64,000 nucleotides of DNA from an uncultured Tenacibaculum sp. (GCA_947501615.1 CANMWK010000002.1:310001-374000), one strand, 5' to 3'; positions 46,045-57,580 are shown, numbered from the stretch's first letter. Notes: generated by a model not told the origin, from the sequence alone. Numbers and translations: made by a program.

Positions 46045-46680
46045 ATGTATTATTGGATAGGAGATAAGATAGAGTTTCCACCTCATCATCATGCCTCTAA
46101 AGATGGGGTTTTAGCATTGGGAGGTGATTTGTCAATTGAACGGTTAAGATATGCGTATCAAAATGGGATTTTCCCATGGTTTAACGAAGGCGAACCTATA
46201 GTTTGGTATTCACCAGAAGAACGGATGGTCTTGTACCCCGATGAATTGAAAATATCTAAATCGATGCGACAGTTTCTTAAAAAGAAAGATTTTAAGGTAA
46301 CAGTAAATCAAGATTTTGAAGGGGTAATTTCTCAATGTAAAAATATCCTTAGAAAAGATCAAGAAGGAACTTGGATTACAGATGATATGAAACAAGCTTA
46401 TGTTAATTTATTTCATGCAGGAGATGTAAAATCAATTGAGGTTTGGAAAGCAGATAAACTTGTAGGAGGTTTGTATGGGGTAGATTTAAAAAATGGTGTT
46501 TTTTGTGGTGAAAGTATGTTTAGCAAAGCAAGTAATATGAGTAAGGTTGCTTTTATATATCTGGTGAAAGAATTAGGGTATCGTTTGATTGATTGTCAGG
46601 TGTATAATGACCATTTGGCAAGTTTAGGAGCAAGAGAAATTACACGAGAACAATTTTTAAAACATTTAAAAGGGGCATAA
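46045..46680 (+). CDS. aat: Leucyl/phenylalanyl-tRNA-protein transferase
   Basis: A 211-residue enzyme that adds Leu or Phe to the N-terminus of proteins with basic first residues, making them ClpAP/ClpS substrates (N-end rule). LALGGDLSIERLRYAYQNGIFPWF and PIVWYSPEERMVL are the family signature, and GGLYGVDLKNGVFCGESMFS follows. The stop codon lies inside the loop of a G/C-rich hairpin (46665-46692). Confidence 0.95.
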   Translation: MYYWIGDKIEFPPHHHASKDGVLALGGDLSIERLRYAYQNGIFPWFNEGEPIVWYSPEERMVLYPDELKISKSMRQFLKKKDFKVTVNQDFEGVISQCKNILRKDQEGTWITDDMKQAYVNLFHAGDVKSIEVWKADKLVGGLYGVDLKNGVFCGESMFSKASNMSKVAFIYLVKELGYRLIDCQVYNDHLASLGAREITREQFLKHLKGA

Positions 46681-46692
46681 AAGCCCCTTAAA
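46665..46692 (+). terminator. Hairpin overlapping the aat stop codon
   Basis: AAGGGGC and GCCCCTT pair around a six-base loop that includes the aat TAA (46678-46680). It is not followed by a strong T-run, so terminator function is uncertain. Confidence 0.4.
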
Positions 46693-47023
46693 TAGTAGTA
46701 GTAATTAAATTATTTTAGATGTTGAAAGTTTAATAACTAATTACACCCCAAATATACATGTTTTGATTTTTTAGTACGTTAAAGTATTTCAATTAAGTGT
46801 TAAATAGGACAATTTTCTCTAATACTAATGAATAATGAGCTTGAAAGCTTTTTTAAAACTAAAAAATAAAGAGTTTTAAGAGAGTGTTTGCTTTATTTGA
46901 AAAACCAAGGACGAAAAAAAACAGCTCTTTTTGTTTTAAGAGTGTTTTTGTTTGATTTAAGCTGTTTTTGTGAAATCTTGGTATTGTTGATAAGTTAATG
47001 ATAAAATTGCTTAAAAACTTTAA
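46693..47023. other. Non-coding stretch between aat and gyrB
   Basis: I see no gene, repeat or structured RNA in this A/T-rich stretch. The gyrB promoter lies at its right end. Confidence 0.5.
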
Positions 47024-47049
47024 TTGAAGGTTAAAAAAGTGTAAATTTG
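47024..47049 (+). promoter_or_regulatory. Promoter of gyrB
   Basis: TTG at 47024-47026 and TAAATTTG at 47042-47049, with a 15-base spacer that is slightly short of the consensus. It would give a leader of about 130 bases. Confidence 0.5.
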
Positions 47050-47183
47050 TAAACTGCCATTACTAACAATGGTGTCTTTGGGGGACTTTTTAATGCATAA
47101 TTTAATGATTTGTCAATTGTATTAGTTTAATCATACATGTATATCAGTGTTCTCAAATGTAATATTTAATAAAATAACTCTAA

Positions 47184-49124
<1,941 letters not shown>

Positions 49125-49146
49125 TCAATTATTTAAAATTAAGTTC

Positions 49147-49179
49147 AAAAAAACCTCAAGAGAAATCTTGAGGTTTTTT
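49147..49179. terminator. Bidirectional terminator
   Basis: AAAAAACCTCAAGA and TCTTGAGGTTTTTT form a 14-bp hairpin around GAAA, between gyrB (+) and the small minus-strand gene. Confidence 0.9.
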
Positions 49180-49198
49180 AGTTCATATAGCTTTAGTA

Positions 49199-49369
49199 TT
49201 AAAATCCTGGTCCACCAGGAACTTCAGGTGAAGCGGCTTGGGCTTTTTTAGGATTTAAAATTAAATAGGTACCTAAAGCAGTTAAGGCTGTATATTTTCC
49301 GTAGTTTCCTAATTTTTTAAGAGCCTCTTTTCTAGTGATCTCTTGCTTGTTTTCTTTGTTGTTACTCAT
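49199..49369 (-). CDS. 56-residue small protein with a hydrophobic segment and proline/glycine tail
   Basis: A short frame with an ATG at 49369 and TAA at 49199-49201. A hydrophilic N-terminus (MSNNKENKQEITRKEALKK) is followed by a moderately hydrophobic stretch (YTALTALGTYLILNP), an A-Q-A-A site and the tail SPEVPGGPGF. It lies 23 bases after the large adhesin gene on the same strand and before a terminator, so it is probably the last gene of that operon. The shape suggests an exported or membrane-associated peptide. Function unknown. Confidence 0.7.
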   Translation of the reverse strand: MSNNKENKQEITRKEALKKLGNYGKYTALTALGTYLILNPKKAQAASPEVPGGPGF

Positions 49370-49392
49370 GATTACTTCGTTTAGAGGTTTGA

Positions 49393-52300
49393 TTATTCTA
49401 CTATTATCTTTTTAGTTAATTTTCCTGAATCAGAAGAAAGTCTTACTACATAAACACCTGTAGGAAGTTCAGGTAAATCAATCTTTGTATTCCCCTTAGA
49501 ATTAATAATGGTATTATTTACTTCTTTACCAACTATAGAAAATACTTTTACAGTAGCTTTTCCTTGTAAGCCACTAATCGTTAATTCTTGTGGAGCAGAT
49601 TTATATAAACTAACAGTCTTGAAGTTATTGATAACTTCTTCATTGCTTAAACGTTTAGCCGTAGTATGAATGTAGAATCTTCCTGTATCTTTTGAGGCTG
49701 TTTTTAAAATAACCTTATGGTTTCCTTCAGTTAGATTTATTATTGTATTTTCTACTTTGTCTTCTAAGTAAATTTCAATACCAGTAGGTAAATTTTCACT
49801 AGATACAGAGAATGTAATTTCTTTATCTGCATCAGCAATTACACCAACAGGAATTATCATGTTCTCGTAATTAGAGTTAGGTAAGGTTTGAATTGCTAAT
49901 TTTTCACCTTCATTATTTTCTAGTAATTCTGTGTATACTCCAAAATTATAAGAAACACCTCCAAACATTTTAGAATCGAAACCATAATCAGCGCCTTTAG
50001 TTTTCCCGTCTGCATAAAACACTTTTGTTCCTGTTTTATTAGTTTCACTTGCTATGAAAAGTTCAAAAGAAGGTATTGGTGTTTGCCTCATAAAGGTGTC
50101 GGTAGTTCTATGATTTTGATTTGCGGTAGAAAAGTTTACATCAGTATTTGCATTAGCTTCAATAAAAAATCCTTGTGCTGGAGCTATCTCCAAAGGAGTC
50201 ATATTATTGTAGGTTATATATTGACTACCATCCCAAAGCCAGAATGTAGCATTATTAATTACAGAGTTACTACCTGCTAGAACAGCAGAGTTAATGTAAG
50301 ATGTAAAAGGATTACCTATTAAATTGAAATTATTTCTATCTCCCATTTCAACAGATGTAGGAACGTTTATTACGTTTAAGTTTCCTGTGATAGATACGTC
50401 ACCAGCAGCAGCTAATTTCATTGCTACACCTGTACCTGAGATGATGTCTCCTATAGTACTGTTTGTTGCGTAAAACCAAGGAATAGTTCCATTGTTTTCA
50501 AAAGCACCAATTCCAATATTAGCTCCAGTACCTGTAGCAAAGCTGTGATTAGCTATTATGTCTTCCGTTTTTTCACCTTTAACAGGGGCGGCTACTAAAT
50601 ACCAGTTAGTTGTTGGTAAATTTCTATTATAAGTAACATTAGCATTTACTGAAGCATTGGCAATTAATGATGCACCAGAGGCTATAGTTATCGAGTTTAC
50701 ATTTACTGCAGAAGAAATTGTTGGAAAGTTTGGTATACTAGCAGTATTTGGTATAATAACATCTGTAGTACTAGTTGGAACTGTATTGGGGCTCCAGTTA
50801 CCTGCAGTATTCCAAGAGCTACTCATTGTTCCTGTCCAAGTTATTGTATTCGTCTGTGTAATTGTTGGTACGTCAACGTAGTTAGAAGAGTTTCCTGTAG
50901 CATCTTCAGCTTGTACTACAAAATTATTAACGAAATCTGTAGTTAAGTTTACGGTAAAATTCCAAGTATTTCCAGTTACGGTTGCCGAACCTAAAGAAGT
51001 TGTGTTATCGGCAGTTCCATCATTATCTGAATCAGCATAAGCATGTATTGTTATACCATTTTCTATATAGCTTCCTGAAATTGTCTGGGTAGTAGTAGTT
51101 ACAGTTATTGCTGTTGAAGGAACATTAACTGTAGGGTCTAAAGGTATAGATGCATCTTTAGTTTCTGTATCTGTAGCTGCTGCCCCAGTATTACCATTCA
51201 CATCTGTAAGCGTAACACTAAGAGTAATCATTCCATCAGCTAAACCACTTATATCAATACCAGTAATTTGATCGGTAGCAGTTGCAATAGTACCAGATCC
51301 AGTTACAGAGCCTGGTGCTCCGCTTGAAGTAAAAGCATAGTTATAAGTTGTACCCACTTCAGCACTGGTAAAAGTGAAACTTACTGCATCATCATTAGCA
51401 GCATTGATAGGAGATTGATCGATAGTTACAGAATATCCTGTTGGTGCTACTGTTTCTTTAGTTTCTGTATCTGTAGCTGCTGCTCCATTATTACCATTCA
51501 CATCAGTAAGCGTAACACTAAGAGTAATCATTCCATCAGCTAAACCACTTATATCAATACCAGTAATTTGATCGGTAGCAGTTGCAATAGTGCCAGATCC
51601 AGTTACAGAGCCTGGTGCTCCGCTTGAAGTAAAAGCATAGTTATAAGTTGTACCCACTTCAGCACTGGCAAAAGTGAAGCTTACTGCATCATCATTAACA
51701 GCATTGATAGGAGATTGATCGATAGTTACAGAATATCCTGTTGGTGCTACTGTTTCTTTAGTTTCTGTATCTGTAGCTTCTGCCCCAGTATTACCATTCA
51801 CATCAGTAAGCGTAACACTAAGAGTAATCATTCCATCAGCTAAACCACTGATATCAATTCCAGTAATTTGATCGGTAGCAGTTGCAATAGTACCAGATCC
51901 AGTTACAGAGCCTGGTGCTCCGCTTGAAGTAAAAGCATAGTTATAAGTTGTACCCACTTCAGCATTGGCAAAAGTGAAATTTACTGCATCATCATTAGCA
52001 GCATTGATAGGAGATTGATCGATAGTTACAGAATATCCTGTTGGCGCTACTGTTTCTTTAGTTTCCGTATCTGTAGCTGCTGCTCCATTATTACCATTCA
52101 CATCAGTAAGCGTAACACTAAGAGTAATCATTCCATCAGCTAAACCGCTTATATCAATACCAGTAATTTGATCGGTAGCAGTTGCAATAGTACCAGATCC
52201 AGTAACAGAGCCTGGTGCTCCGCTTGAAGTAAAAGCATAGTTATAAGTTGTACCCACTTCAGCACTGGCAAAAGTGAAGCTTACTGCATCATCATTAGCA

Positions 52301-53745
52301 GCATTTATAGGAGATTGATCGATAGTTACAGAATATCCTGTTGGCGCAATACCATCTACTAAAATGCTTGCAGTACTGCCCGCATTGGTTACAAGTAATA
52401 ATGCATTTTCACTACCAGAATTTTGGATGGTTCCTCCATTAGCTTCTATAGCTTCTATACTAATACCGTTTAAATCTTCATCATTATTTTGAATAGTATA
52501 ACTAAATAATAGAGCGCTTGTATTAGTGCCGCTTGTGTAATTAGCGTAACGTGTTTGTGAGCCTATGGTGAGTTCTATTCTAGGTGTTCCCATTGTAGTA
52601 TTTACAATTACGTTTTGATCAAAATTTAAAGTAAAATTTAAATCTTGATTTTGTATATACGTCCCATTTGTAGGTACAGTGACACTTGTAACATCAGGAA
52701 CACTTGTTATCGATATTGTTTTTGTATCATTTACACTTGCGGCATTACTGTCTGTTGCAGTAACTGTTATTGTTCTGTTTAAGGTACTTGGAGTTGTAGT
52801 ATTGGCTTGATATCTTATAGATTGTAGTACTTCTTGTACAATAGTATTCGTAGCATCACTATCAAAGGTAATTACAAGTGCTGTATTATTGGTAACAGTA
52901 CCTCCATTAACATTTAAATTACCAATATTAGTACCATTTGCTAAAATGTCAGTACCACTAATAGTAATTGCTGTACCATCACCATCAATATCAGCTATTA
53001 AAAGTTCATCTGTAGCTTCACTATTTGCAGTTATTTGCGCTTGAAGACTTCCTCCGTTCCAATCTGCATCTCCATCAGGATCATTTACTGTTCCTGAAGC
53101 GTCTAGCGATATTGCTCCGTCTCTTTCTCTAAATGCTATGGTAGCATCATTAAGAGAAATAGAAGGAGGAGTATTAGGTATTATAGCAGGATTTATAACA
53201 AAAGCATCAAATGCTCCAAAAATACTTGCTCCAGAATTTTCCGAGATACGAATTTCATCTACATTTCCAAAAATGGCATCCGAAAAACTATTGAAGGCTA
53301 CTGAACTAACAAATACAGTAAGATTCACTGTTGTTGATCCTTGAGAAATTCCATTTCTAAATCCTTCGATTTTAAGTAAAGCTCCTATAAAACCATATTC
53401 AGAAGCTGAAAATCCATTGAAATCAAATTCAGAACCGTCATTGGTTTTAAGAATCATTTCTAAAAAACCAGTACTTCCAGGGGCAGTTGAAGATGAAAGG
53501 CCTTCGTACCCTCCTCCTGAATTATCAAAAAAGATACTACCTCCTGAAGGGGCACCAGAGCCATTTCCGATAAAGATATTAAAAGTAACTCCAGGTATAT
53601 CTGTTGAGCCACCTTCTCCATCATCAGCAGTACTACCAAGGTTAGAATCGTCTGTAGTATTGAAATCAATCGTCCCTGTTTGGGAATATAATTCTACAAC
53701 AAACAAATAAAATAAAATAAAAATTAAAGATGTAATTTTACTCAT
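49393..53745 (-). CDS. Repeat-rich surface adhesin with T9SS sorting domain
   Basis: A 1450-residue exported protein with a signal peptide (1-21). An N-terminal jelly-roll-like region (about 22-190) is followed by cadherin-like/Ig-like modules (about 195-465). Four nearly identical 100-residue Ig-like repeats come next (about 466-865, each starting APTGYSVTIDQSPIN), then another Ig-like module with a DSDNDGTADN calcium-type loop. A beta-solenoid-like region (TWTGTMSSSWNTAGNWSP) leads to a C-terminal type A sorting domain (KVFSIVGKEV...LPTGVYVVRLSSDSGKLTKKIIVE). It should be placed on the cell surface by type IX secretion. It lies between a tail-collar protein and a 56-residue protein on the same strand. 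Confidence 0.88.
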   Translation of the reverse strand: MSKITSLIFILFYLFVVELYSQTGTIDFNTTDDSNLGSTADDGEGGSTDIPGVTFNIFIGNGSGAPSGGSIFFDNSGGGYEGLSSSTAPGSTGFLEMILKTNDGSEFDFNGFSASEYGFIGALLKIEGFRNGISQGSTTVNLTVFVSSVAFNSFSDAIFGNVDEIRISENSGASIFGAFDAFVINPAIIPNTPPSISLNDATIAFRERDGAISLDASGTVNDPDGDADWNGGSLQAQITANSEATDELLIADIDGDGTAITISGTDILANGTNIGNLNVNGGTVTNNTALVITFDSDATNTIVQEVLQSIRYQANTTTPSTLNRTITVTATDSNAASVNDTKTISITSVPDVTSVTVPTNGTYIQNQDLNFTLNFDQNVIVNTTMGTPRIELTIGSQTRYANYTSGTNTSALLFSYTIQNNDEDLNGISIEAIEANGGTIQNSGSENALLLVTNAGSTASILVDGIAPTGYSVTIDQSPINAANDDAVSFTFASAEVGTTYNYAFTSSGAPGSVTGSGTIATATDQITGIDISGLADGMITLSVTLTDVNGNNGAAATDTETKETVAPTGYSVTIDQSPINAANDDAVNFTFANAEVGTTYNYAFTSSGAPGSVTGSGTIATATDQITGIDISGLADGMITLSVTLTDVNGNTGAEATDTETKETVAPTGYSVTIDQSPINAVNDDAVSFTFASAEVGTTYNYAFTSSGAPGSVTGSGTIATATDQITGIDISGLADGMITLSVTLTDVNGNNGAAATDTETKETVAPTGYSVTIDQSPINAANDDAVSFTFTSAEVGTTYNYAFTSSGAPGSVTGSGTIATATDQITGIDISGLADGMITLSVTLTDVNGNTGAAATDTETKDASIPLDPTVNVPSTAITVTTTTQTISGSYIENGITIHAYADSDNDGTADNTTSLGSATVTGNTWNFTVNLTTDFVNNFVVQAEDATGNSSNYVDVPTITQTNTITWTGTMSSSWNTAGNWSPNTVPTSTTDVIIPNTASIPNFPTISSAVNVNSITIASGASLIANASVNANVTYNRNLPTTNWYLVAAPVKGEKTEDIIANHSFATGTGANIGIGAFENNGTIPWFYATNSTIGDIISGTGVAMKLAAAGDVSITGNLNVINVPTSVEMGDRNNFNLIGNPFTSYINSAVLAGSNSVINNATFWLWDGSQYITYNNMTPLEIAPAQGFFIEANANTDVNFSTANQNHRTTDTFMRQTPIPSFELFIASETNKTGTKVFYADGKTKGADYGFDSKMFGGVSYNFGVYTELLENNEGEKLAIQTLPNSNYENMIIPVGVIADADKEITFSVSSENLPTGIEIYLEDKVENTIINLTEGNHKVILKTASKDTGRFYIHTTAKRLSNEEVINNFKTVSLYKSAPQELTISGLQGKATVKVFSIVGKEVNNTIINSKGNTKIDLPELPTGVYVVRLSSDSGKLTKKIIVE
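51151..52350 (-). repeat. Four 300-bp direct repeats inside the adhesin gene
   Basis: Exactly in-frame 300-bp units differing at few positions. Copies 1 and 3 (from the N-terminus) share NNG near the unit end and copies 2 and 4 share NTG, and the matching DNA alternates CCATTATT / CCAGTATT. This ABAB pattern suggests duplication of a 600-bp dimer. Confidence 0.92.
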
Positions 53746-53790
53746 AGTTAGTGGATTAAGTTATTAGTTAGTCCAATAAATTTAATGATT

Positions 53791-53838
53791 TAATTGCTTA
53801 AATATGTTTTTTTTTAAAAAAACATATTTAAGCAATTA
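53791..53838. repeat. Long perfect palindrome between the tail-collar gene and the adhesin gene
   Basis: TAATTGCTTAAATATG (53791-53806) followed by nine T, then seven A and CATATTTAAGCAATTA (53823-53838). The arms are perfectly complementary over 23 bases with almost no loop. The T-run is at the apex rather than after the stem, so it is not a classical terminator. Confidence 0.85.
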
Positions 53839-53854
53839 GTTTTGTTATCTATTT

Positions 53855-54463
53855 TTAATCTCGTGATGGATATAAACCTTCTATAGCAATGATATAATAT
53901 GTTGCTAAAAAAGGTTGAATATTAGGGTGTGCTAGATTTCCACCAGTATTTGTATTTGTTACTGTTGGACTCGGTAAGCCACTTAAATCTATAGATACTG
54001 CATCAGATGCCATTGTTAAATCGCTGTCGTCTCCATAAATATTTATATTATTAGGTCCTATATTTCCTGATTGTCCTAGGTATTTATTCGTAGGAACGTT
54101 TGAATTGGATGTGCTTGAAGCTTTTATTGTTCCTGTAACTGTAGAAGCACTAGGTTGGTTAACTATAGTTGAATGTGTGTGTGAAGGCATTTCAATAGTT
54201 CGTAAAGTTACTCCTTCTGTACCTCCTATATCACCTATGTTGTATGGAGATAAACCAGGTCCGATTCCAGCATGAATTGGAACTCTACCTCTTAAATCGG
54301 GTAATCCAAAAGTGCTTCTACCATCACCTCCGTAGTTGGTTCCTAGTAATGAAAATAAAGCTGAGTTTTCATTGATTGATAATAATTGCCCGTTACAAAA
54401 TGCCCAACCTCTTGGTGCGAAATTTCCTGCAAATAGCATGATTTGTCCCATAAATGGTTCCAT
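53855..54463 (-). CDS. Phage-tail-collar domain protein (microcystin-dependent-protein-like)
   Basis: A 202-residue protein of the tail-collar family. FMGQIMLFAGNFAPRGWAFCNGQLLSI and LFSLLGTNYGGDGRSTFGLPDLRGRVPIH are the collar signature, and the C-terminus ends in HPNIQPFLATYYIIAIEGLYPSRD. Despite the name, no other phage gene is near. Such stand-alone proteins occur in bacterial surface loci. It is co-directional with the T9SS adhesin downstream. A surface or fibre role is likely but unproven. Confidence 0.85.
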   Translation of the reverse strand: MEPFMGQIMLFAGNFAPRGWAFCNGQLLSINENSALFSLLGTNYGGDGRSTFGLPDLRGRVPIHAGIGPGLSPYNIGDIGGTEGVTLRTIEMPSHTHSTIVNQPSASTVTGTIKASSTSNSNVPTNKYLGQSGNIGPNNINIYGDDSDLTMASDAVSIDLSGLPSPTVTNTNTGGNLAHPNIQPFLATYYIIAIEGLYPSRD

Positions 54464-54538
54464 AATTAATTGAATTTAGTAGTTAATGAAATAATGTTTA
54501 TTCTTGAATTTTCTGATTTCAAAAATGTGTTCCCTATT

Positions 54539-54546
54539 CAAATGTA
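54539..54546 (-). promoter_or_regulatory. -7 promoter box of the tail-collar gene
   Basis: The minus strand reads TACATTTG (TAnnTTTG), about 76 bases upstream of the start codon. Confidence 0.45.
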
Positions 54547-54731
54547 AAGCGGTAAATAGAGCTTGTAGAAGTTTTATACTTAAGTGTAGTTTATTTAGTT
54601 ACAAACGTGAAGATATTTGGAACAAGTGTATTTGAATAATAGTTAAAAATTAGTATTCGAGGTATGAGTGTATTTTAATGAATTACAAGCGTATGTAATT
54701 TAGTTATAAAAGTATTTATATAGAAAAAAGT

Positions 54732-56234
54732 CTAGTTTTTCTTCCAGAAAAATGGCGTAAATAAAATAAGAACTGTGAATAGTTCTAAACGTCCTATTAA
54801 CATTAAGAAAGAGCAAAATAACTTTGCACTTGCGGAAAGATGAGCAAAACTATCAACAGGGCTAACACTACCTATAGCTGGACCAATATTACCAAGAGAA
54901 GAAGCACAAGCTCCAAGAGCAGATTTTATATCTAAGCCCATAAGTGCAAGTACTACAGCGCCAACTATAAAAATTAACATGTATAAAATAAAAAAGGAAA
55001 TAATATTAAATACAATAGTTTGTTTAACCGCTTTTCCATCATAACGAACAGGTATAATGGCATTTGGGTGTAGCGATTTTTTAAACTCTAAGAAACTGTT
55101 TTTTAGCATTACAATATGTCGGACAATTTTTACACCTCCAGATGTAGATCCTGCGGAACCACCTACAAAGAATAAAGCAAAGAAAATAGCGGTAACAAAG
55201 TAACTCCACATGGTAAAATCAGCAGAAACGAATCCAGTAGTAGTAACTACAGAAATAACAGAAAAAAGTGCATGTCTGAAAGAACTTTCGACTTCTCCTA
55301 GAACCATTGGGTGGGCTATTGAAGACTGTAAAGAATCATCTTTAAAGAAAATAATTGATATGGTAACTAAGACGGTGACTAAGAAGATTCCTAATCCATA
55401 GTATTTAAATTCTTCACTTTGTATTACTTTTTTTAATTTTCCTTTTAAGGCGAAATAAGTTAATACAAAATTAGTACCCGCAACAAACATGAAGAAAATA
55501 ATGATATACTGTACTAAAGGCATTCCATTCCAATGAGCAGCACTTGCGTTTTTCGTAGAAAATCCACCAGTACTTACTGTAGACATAGCATGGTTTATAG
55601 CGTCAAACCAAGACATTCCTGCTACTTTTAGTAATAAGAATTCAATGATAGTTAAACCAACATAAATTAACCATAATCGTTTTGCTGTATCAGTGATTCG
55701 TGGATGTAGTTTATCTGCAGAAGGTCCTGGAGCTTCTGCCATAAATAATTGCATTCCACCGATACCTAATAAAGGTAAAATTGCGATAGTAAGCACAATA
55801 ATTCCCATTCCTCCAATCCAATGCGTAGCACTTCTCCAGAATAATATACCTTTTGGCATACTTTCTATATCCGATAAGATAGATGATCCTGTAGTAGAGT
55901 AACCCGATATTGTTTCAAATAAAGCATTTACAACTGAAGGTATACTTCCAGTGAGTAAGTAAGGAAGCATTCCTGTTAATGTTAATGTAACCCAACCTAA
56001 AGTAACGATTAAATATCCTTCTTTTTTTTGTAGGTTTTTATTTGTTGGTTTATTAAAGAAAAATAAAATCAGCCCCAAAAATATGGTTATAATTCCAGCG
56101 TTTAAAATACCTAATACAACATCTTTTTCACCAAAATAAAAACTAAAAGGAATAGCTAACCACATAAATAATCCGTTAAGGACTGCGGTAATGCCTAAAA
56201 AGCGAAAGATTAATTTAAGATTAAGATTTTCCAT
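54732..56234 (-). CDS. trkH: Trk potassium uptake channel subunit
   Basis: A 500-residue membrane protein with the four pore repeats of the TrkH/KtrB family. The filter glycines are visible in SGYSTTGSSI, STVSTGGFST, SVVTTTGFVS and SSLGNIGPAI. Its ATG overlaps the trkA stop by one base, consistent with a TrkA-TrkH complex made from one message. It imports potassium. Confidence 0.95.
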   Translation of the reverse strand: MENLNLKLIFRFLGITAVLNGLFMWLAIPFSFYFGEKDVVLGILNAGIITIFLGLILFFFNKPTNKNLQKKEGYLIVTLGWVTLTLTGMLPYLLTGSIPSVVNALFETISGYSTTGSSILSDIESMPKGILFWRSATHWIGGMGIIVLTIAILPLLGIGGMQLFMAEAPGPSADKLHPRITDTAKRLWLIYVGLTIIEFLLLKVAGMSWFDAINHAMSTVSTGGFSTKNASAAHWNGMPLVQYIIIFFMFVAGTNFVLTYFALKGKLKKVIQSEEFKYYGLGIFLVTVLVTISIIFFKDDSLQSSIAHPMVLGEVESSFRHALFSVISVVTTTGFVSADFTMWSYFVTAIFFALFFVGGSAGSTSGGVKIVRHIVMLKNSFLEFKKSLHPNAIIPVRYDGKAVKQTIVFNIISFFILYMLIFIVGAVVLALMGLDIKSALGACASSLGNIGPAIGSVSPVDSFAHLSASAKLFCSFLMLIGRLELFTVLILFTPFFWKKN

Positions 56235-57580
56235 TAGTTGAATAAATCTTCTACAGTTGAAATAGCTTCAGGAAGGCAAAAAACAATAACATGATCTCCA
56301 GCTTGAATTTGCATATTACCAAAAGACATTAGTGCTTTTCCGTTTCTTATCACACCACCAAAAACAGCCTCTCTAGGAAATCTAAGTTCTCGAATTGGTT
56401 TTTCAGTTACTTTAGCACCATATTGTACTTCAAACTCAAAAACTTCAGCATCTACATTATGTAAGTTTGCTAAAGCTAAAATTTCACCTTTTCTAATGTG
56501 TCTAAAAATATTACTAGCAGCAATTAATTTTTTGTTGATTAACGTATCAATACCTATAGTTTGAGAAATATTGATATAATCCATATTTTCTACCAGAGCA
56601 ACAGTTTTTTTGACACCTTTAGATTTAGCTACTAAGCAAGACATAATGTTCGTTTCAGAATCGCCGGTTACAGCAATGAAAGCATCCATGTCTCTAATGT
56701 TTTCTTCCTCAAGTAATTCTAAGTCTCTACCATCACCATTAATTACAAGTGTGGTTCTTAAATCTTCGGCAAGTGTAAGTGCCTTATCTCTATTTTTCTC
56801 AACTAATTTTACTTTGAAATCATCTTTACAAAGGTTCCTAGCTGTTTTTTTTCCAATACTACTACCACCAAGGATCATTACATTTTTAATGTCTAAATGC
56901 TCTTTCCCAATAATAGGATATAGTTTCTCTATGCTATAATTCGGAACAGAGAAGTATACTTGATCGTTCATTTTATACTCAGTATCTCCACGAGGAATTA
57001 TAGTTTGTGCAATGCCTTCTCGTTTTATGGCGATCGTAATAAAATCGACCATACTAAACTTTTCTTTTGCTTCTTTTACAGATAAATTTACGATTGGAGA
57101 TTTATACCCCAAAGTAGTACCCATTACATTAAATAATCCGTTTTCAAAAGCTACAGTATCGTTAAAAGAAGATTGGTGAAGTAAAAACTTGATTTCCTCT
57201 GCCGCTAATTCTTCAGGAGAAATCATAAAATCTACACCAAAATCTTTAAAATTAATAGATTCACTACTTATAAATTCAGGATTTTTTATTCGAGCAATGG
57301 TTTTCTTAACGCCTAATGCTTTTCCAATAACAGATATCGTAAAATTGGTGTTTTGACTCTCAGTTACTGCTAATAATAAGTCGGCAGAACTAATTCCTAT
57401 TTCTTTAAGAAGTTTTATAGAAGTAGCGTCTCCTTTTTTAGTAATTACATCTAGGTGATTATTAATATAGTTTAACTTATCACCATCTAAATCGACAATA
57501 TAAGTATCTTGAGATTCGTAAGAAAGGAGTTTAGCCAGATGAAATCCGACATCACCAGCTCCGGCTATAATAATTTTCAT
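56234..57580 (-). CDS. trkA: Trk potassium uptake regulatory subunit
   Basis: A 448-residue cytosolic protein with two RCK units: RCK_N starts IIIAGAGDVGFHLAKLL (residue 2 on) and MILGGSSIGKKTARNL (about 232), each followed by an RCK_C domain. I chose the ATG at 57580, since a longer frame to 57637 adds a hydrophobic leader not seen in the family. It binds nucleotides and gates TrkH, encoded just downstream with a one-base overlap. Confidence 0.95.
   Translation of the reverse strand: MKIIIAGAGDVGFHLAKLLSYESQDTYIVDLDGDKLNYINNHLDVITKKGDATSIKLLKEIGISSADLLLAVTESQNTNFTISVIGKALGVKKTIARIKNPEFISSESINFKDFGVDFMISPEELAAEEIKFLLHQSSFNDTVAFENGLFNVMGTTLGYKSPIVNLSVKEAKEKFSMVDFITIAIKREGIAQTIIPRGDTEYKMNDQVYFSVPNYSIEKLYPIIGKEHLDIKNVMILGGSSIGKKTARNLCKDDFKVKLVEKNRDKALTLAEDLRTTLVINGDGRDLELLEEENIRDMDAFIAVTGDSETNIMSCLVAKSKGVKKTVALVENMDYINISQTIGIDTLINKKLIAASNIFRHIRKGEILALANLHNVDAEVFEFEVQYGAKVTEKPIRELRFPREAVFGGVIRNGKALMSFGNMQIQAGDHVIVFCLPEAISTVEDLFN

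Noticed and set aside
51151..52350. Regular repeats considered as a CRISPR array
   Set aside because: The units are 300 bp, contiguous and in-frame within a protein gene, with no unique spacers.
53417..53710. 97-residue plus-strand frame opposite the adhesin N-terminus
   Set aside because: Low-complexity P/S/K composition typical of an antisense shadow of a repeat-rich gene.
53855..54463. Tail-collar gene considered as evidence of a prophage
   Set aside because: No other phage structural, lysis, integrase or replication genes are nearby; stand-alone collar proteins are found in bacterial surface loci.
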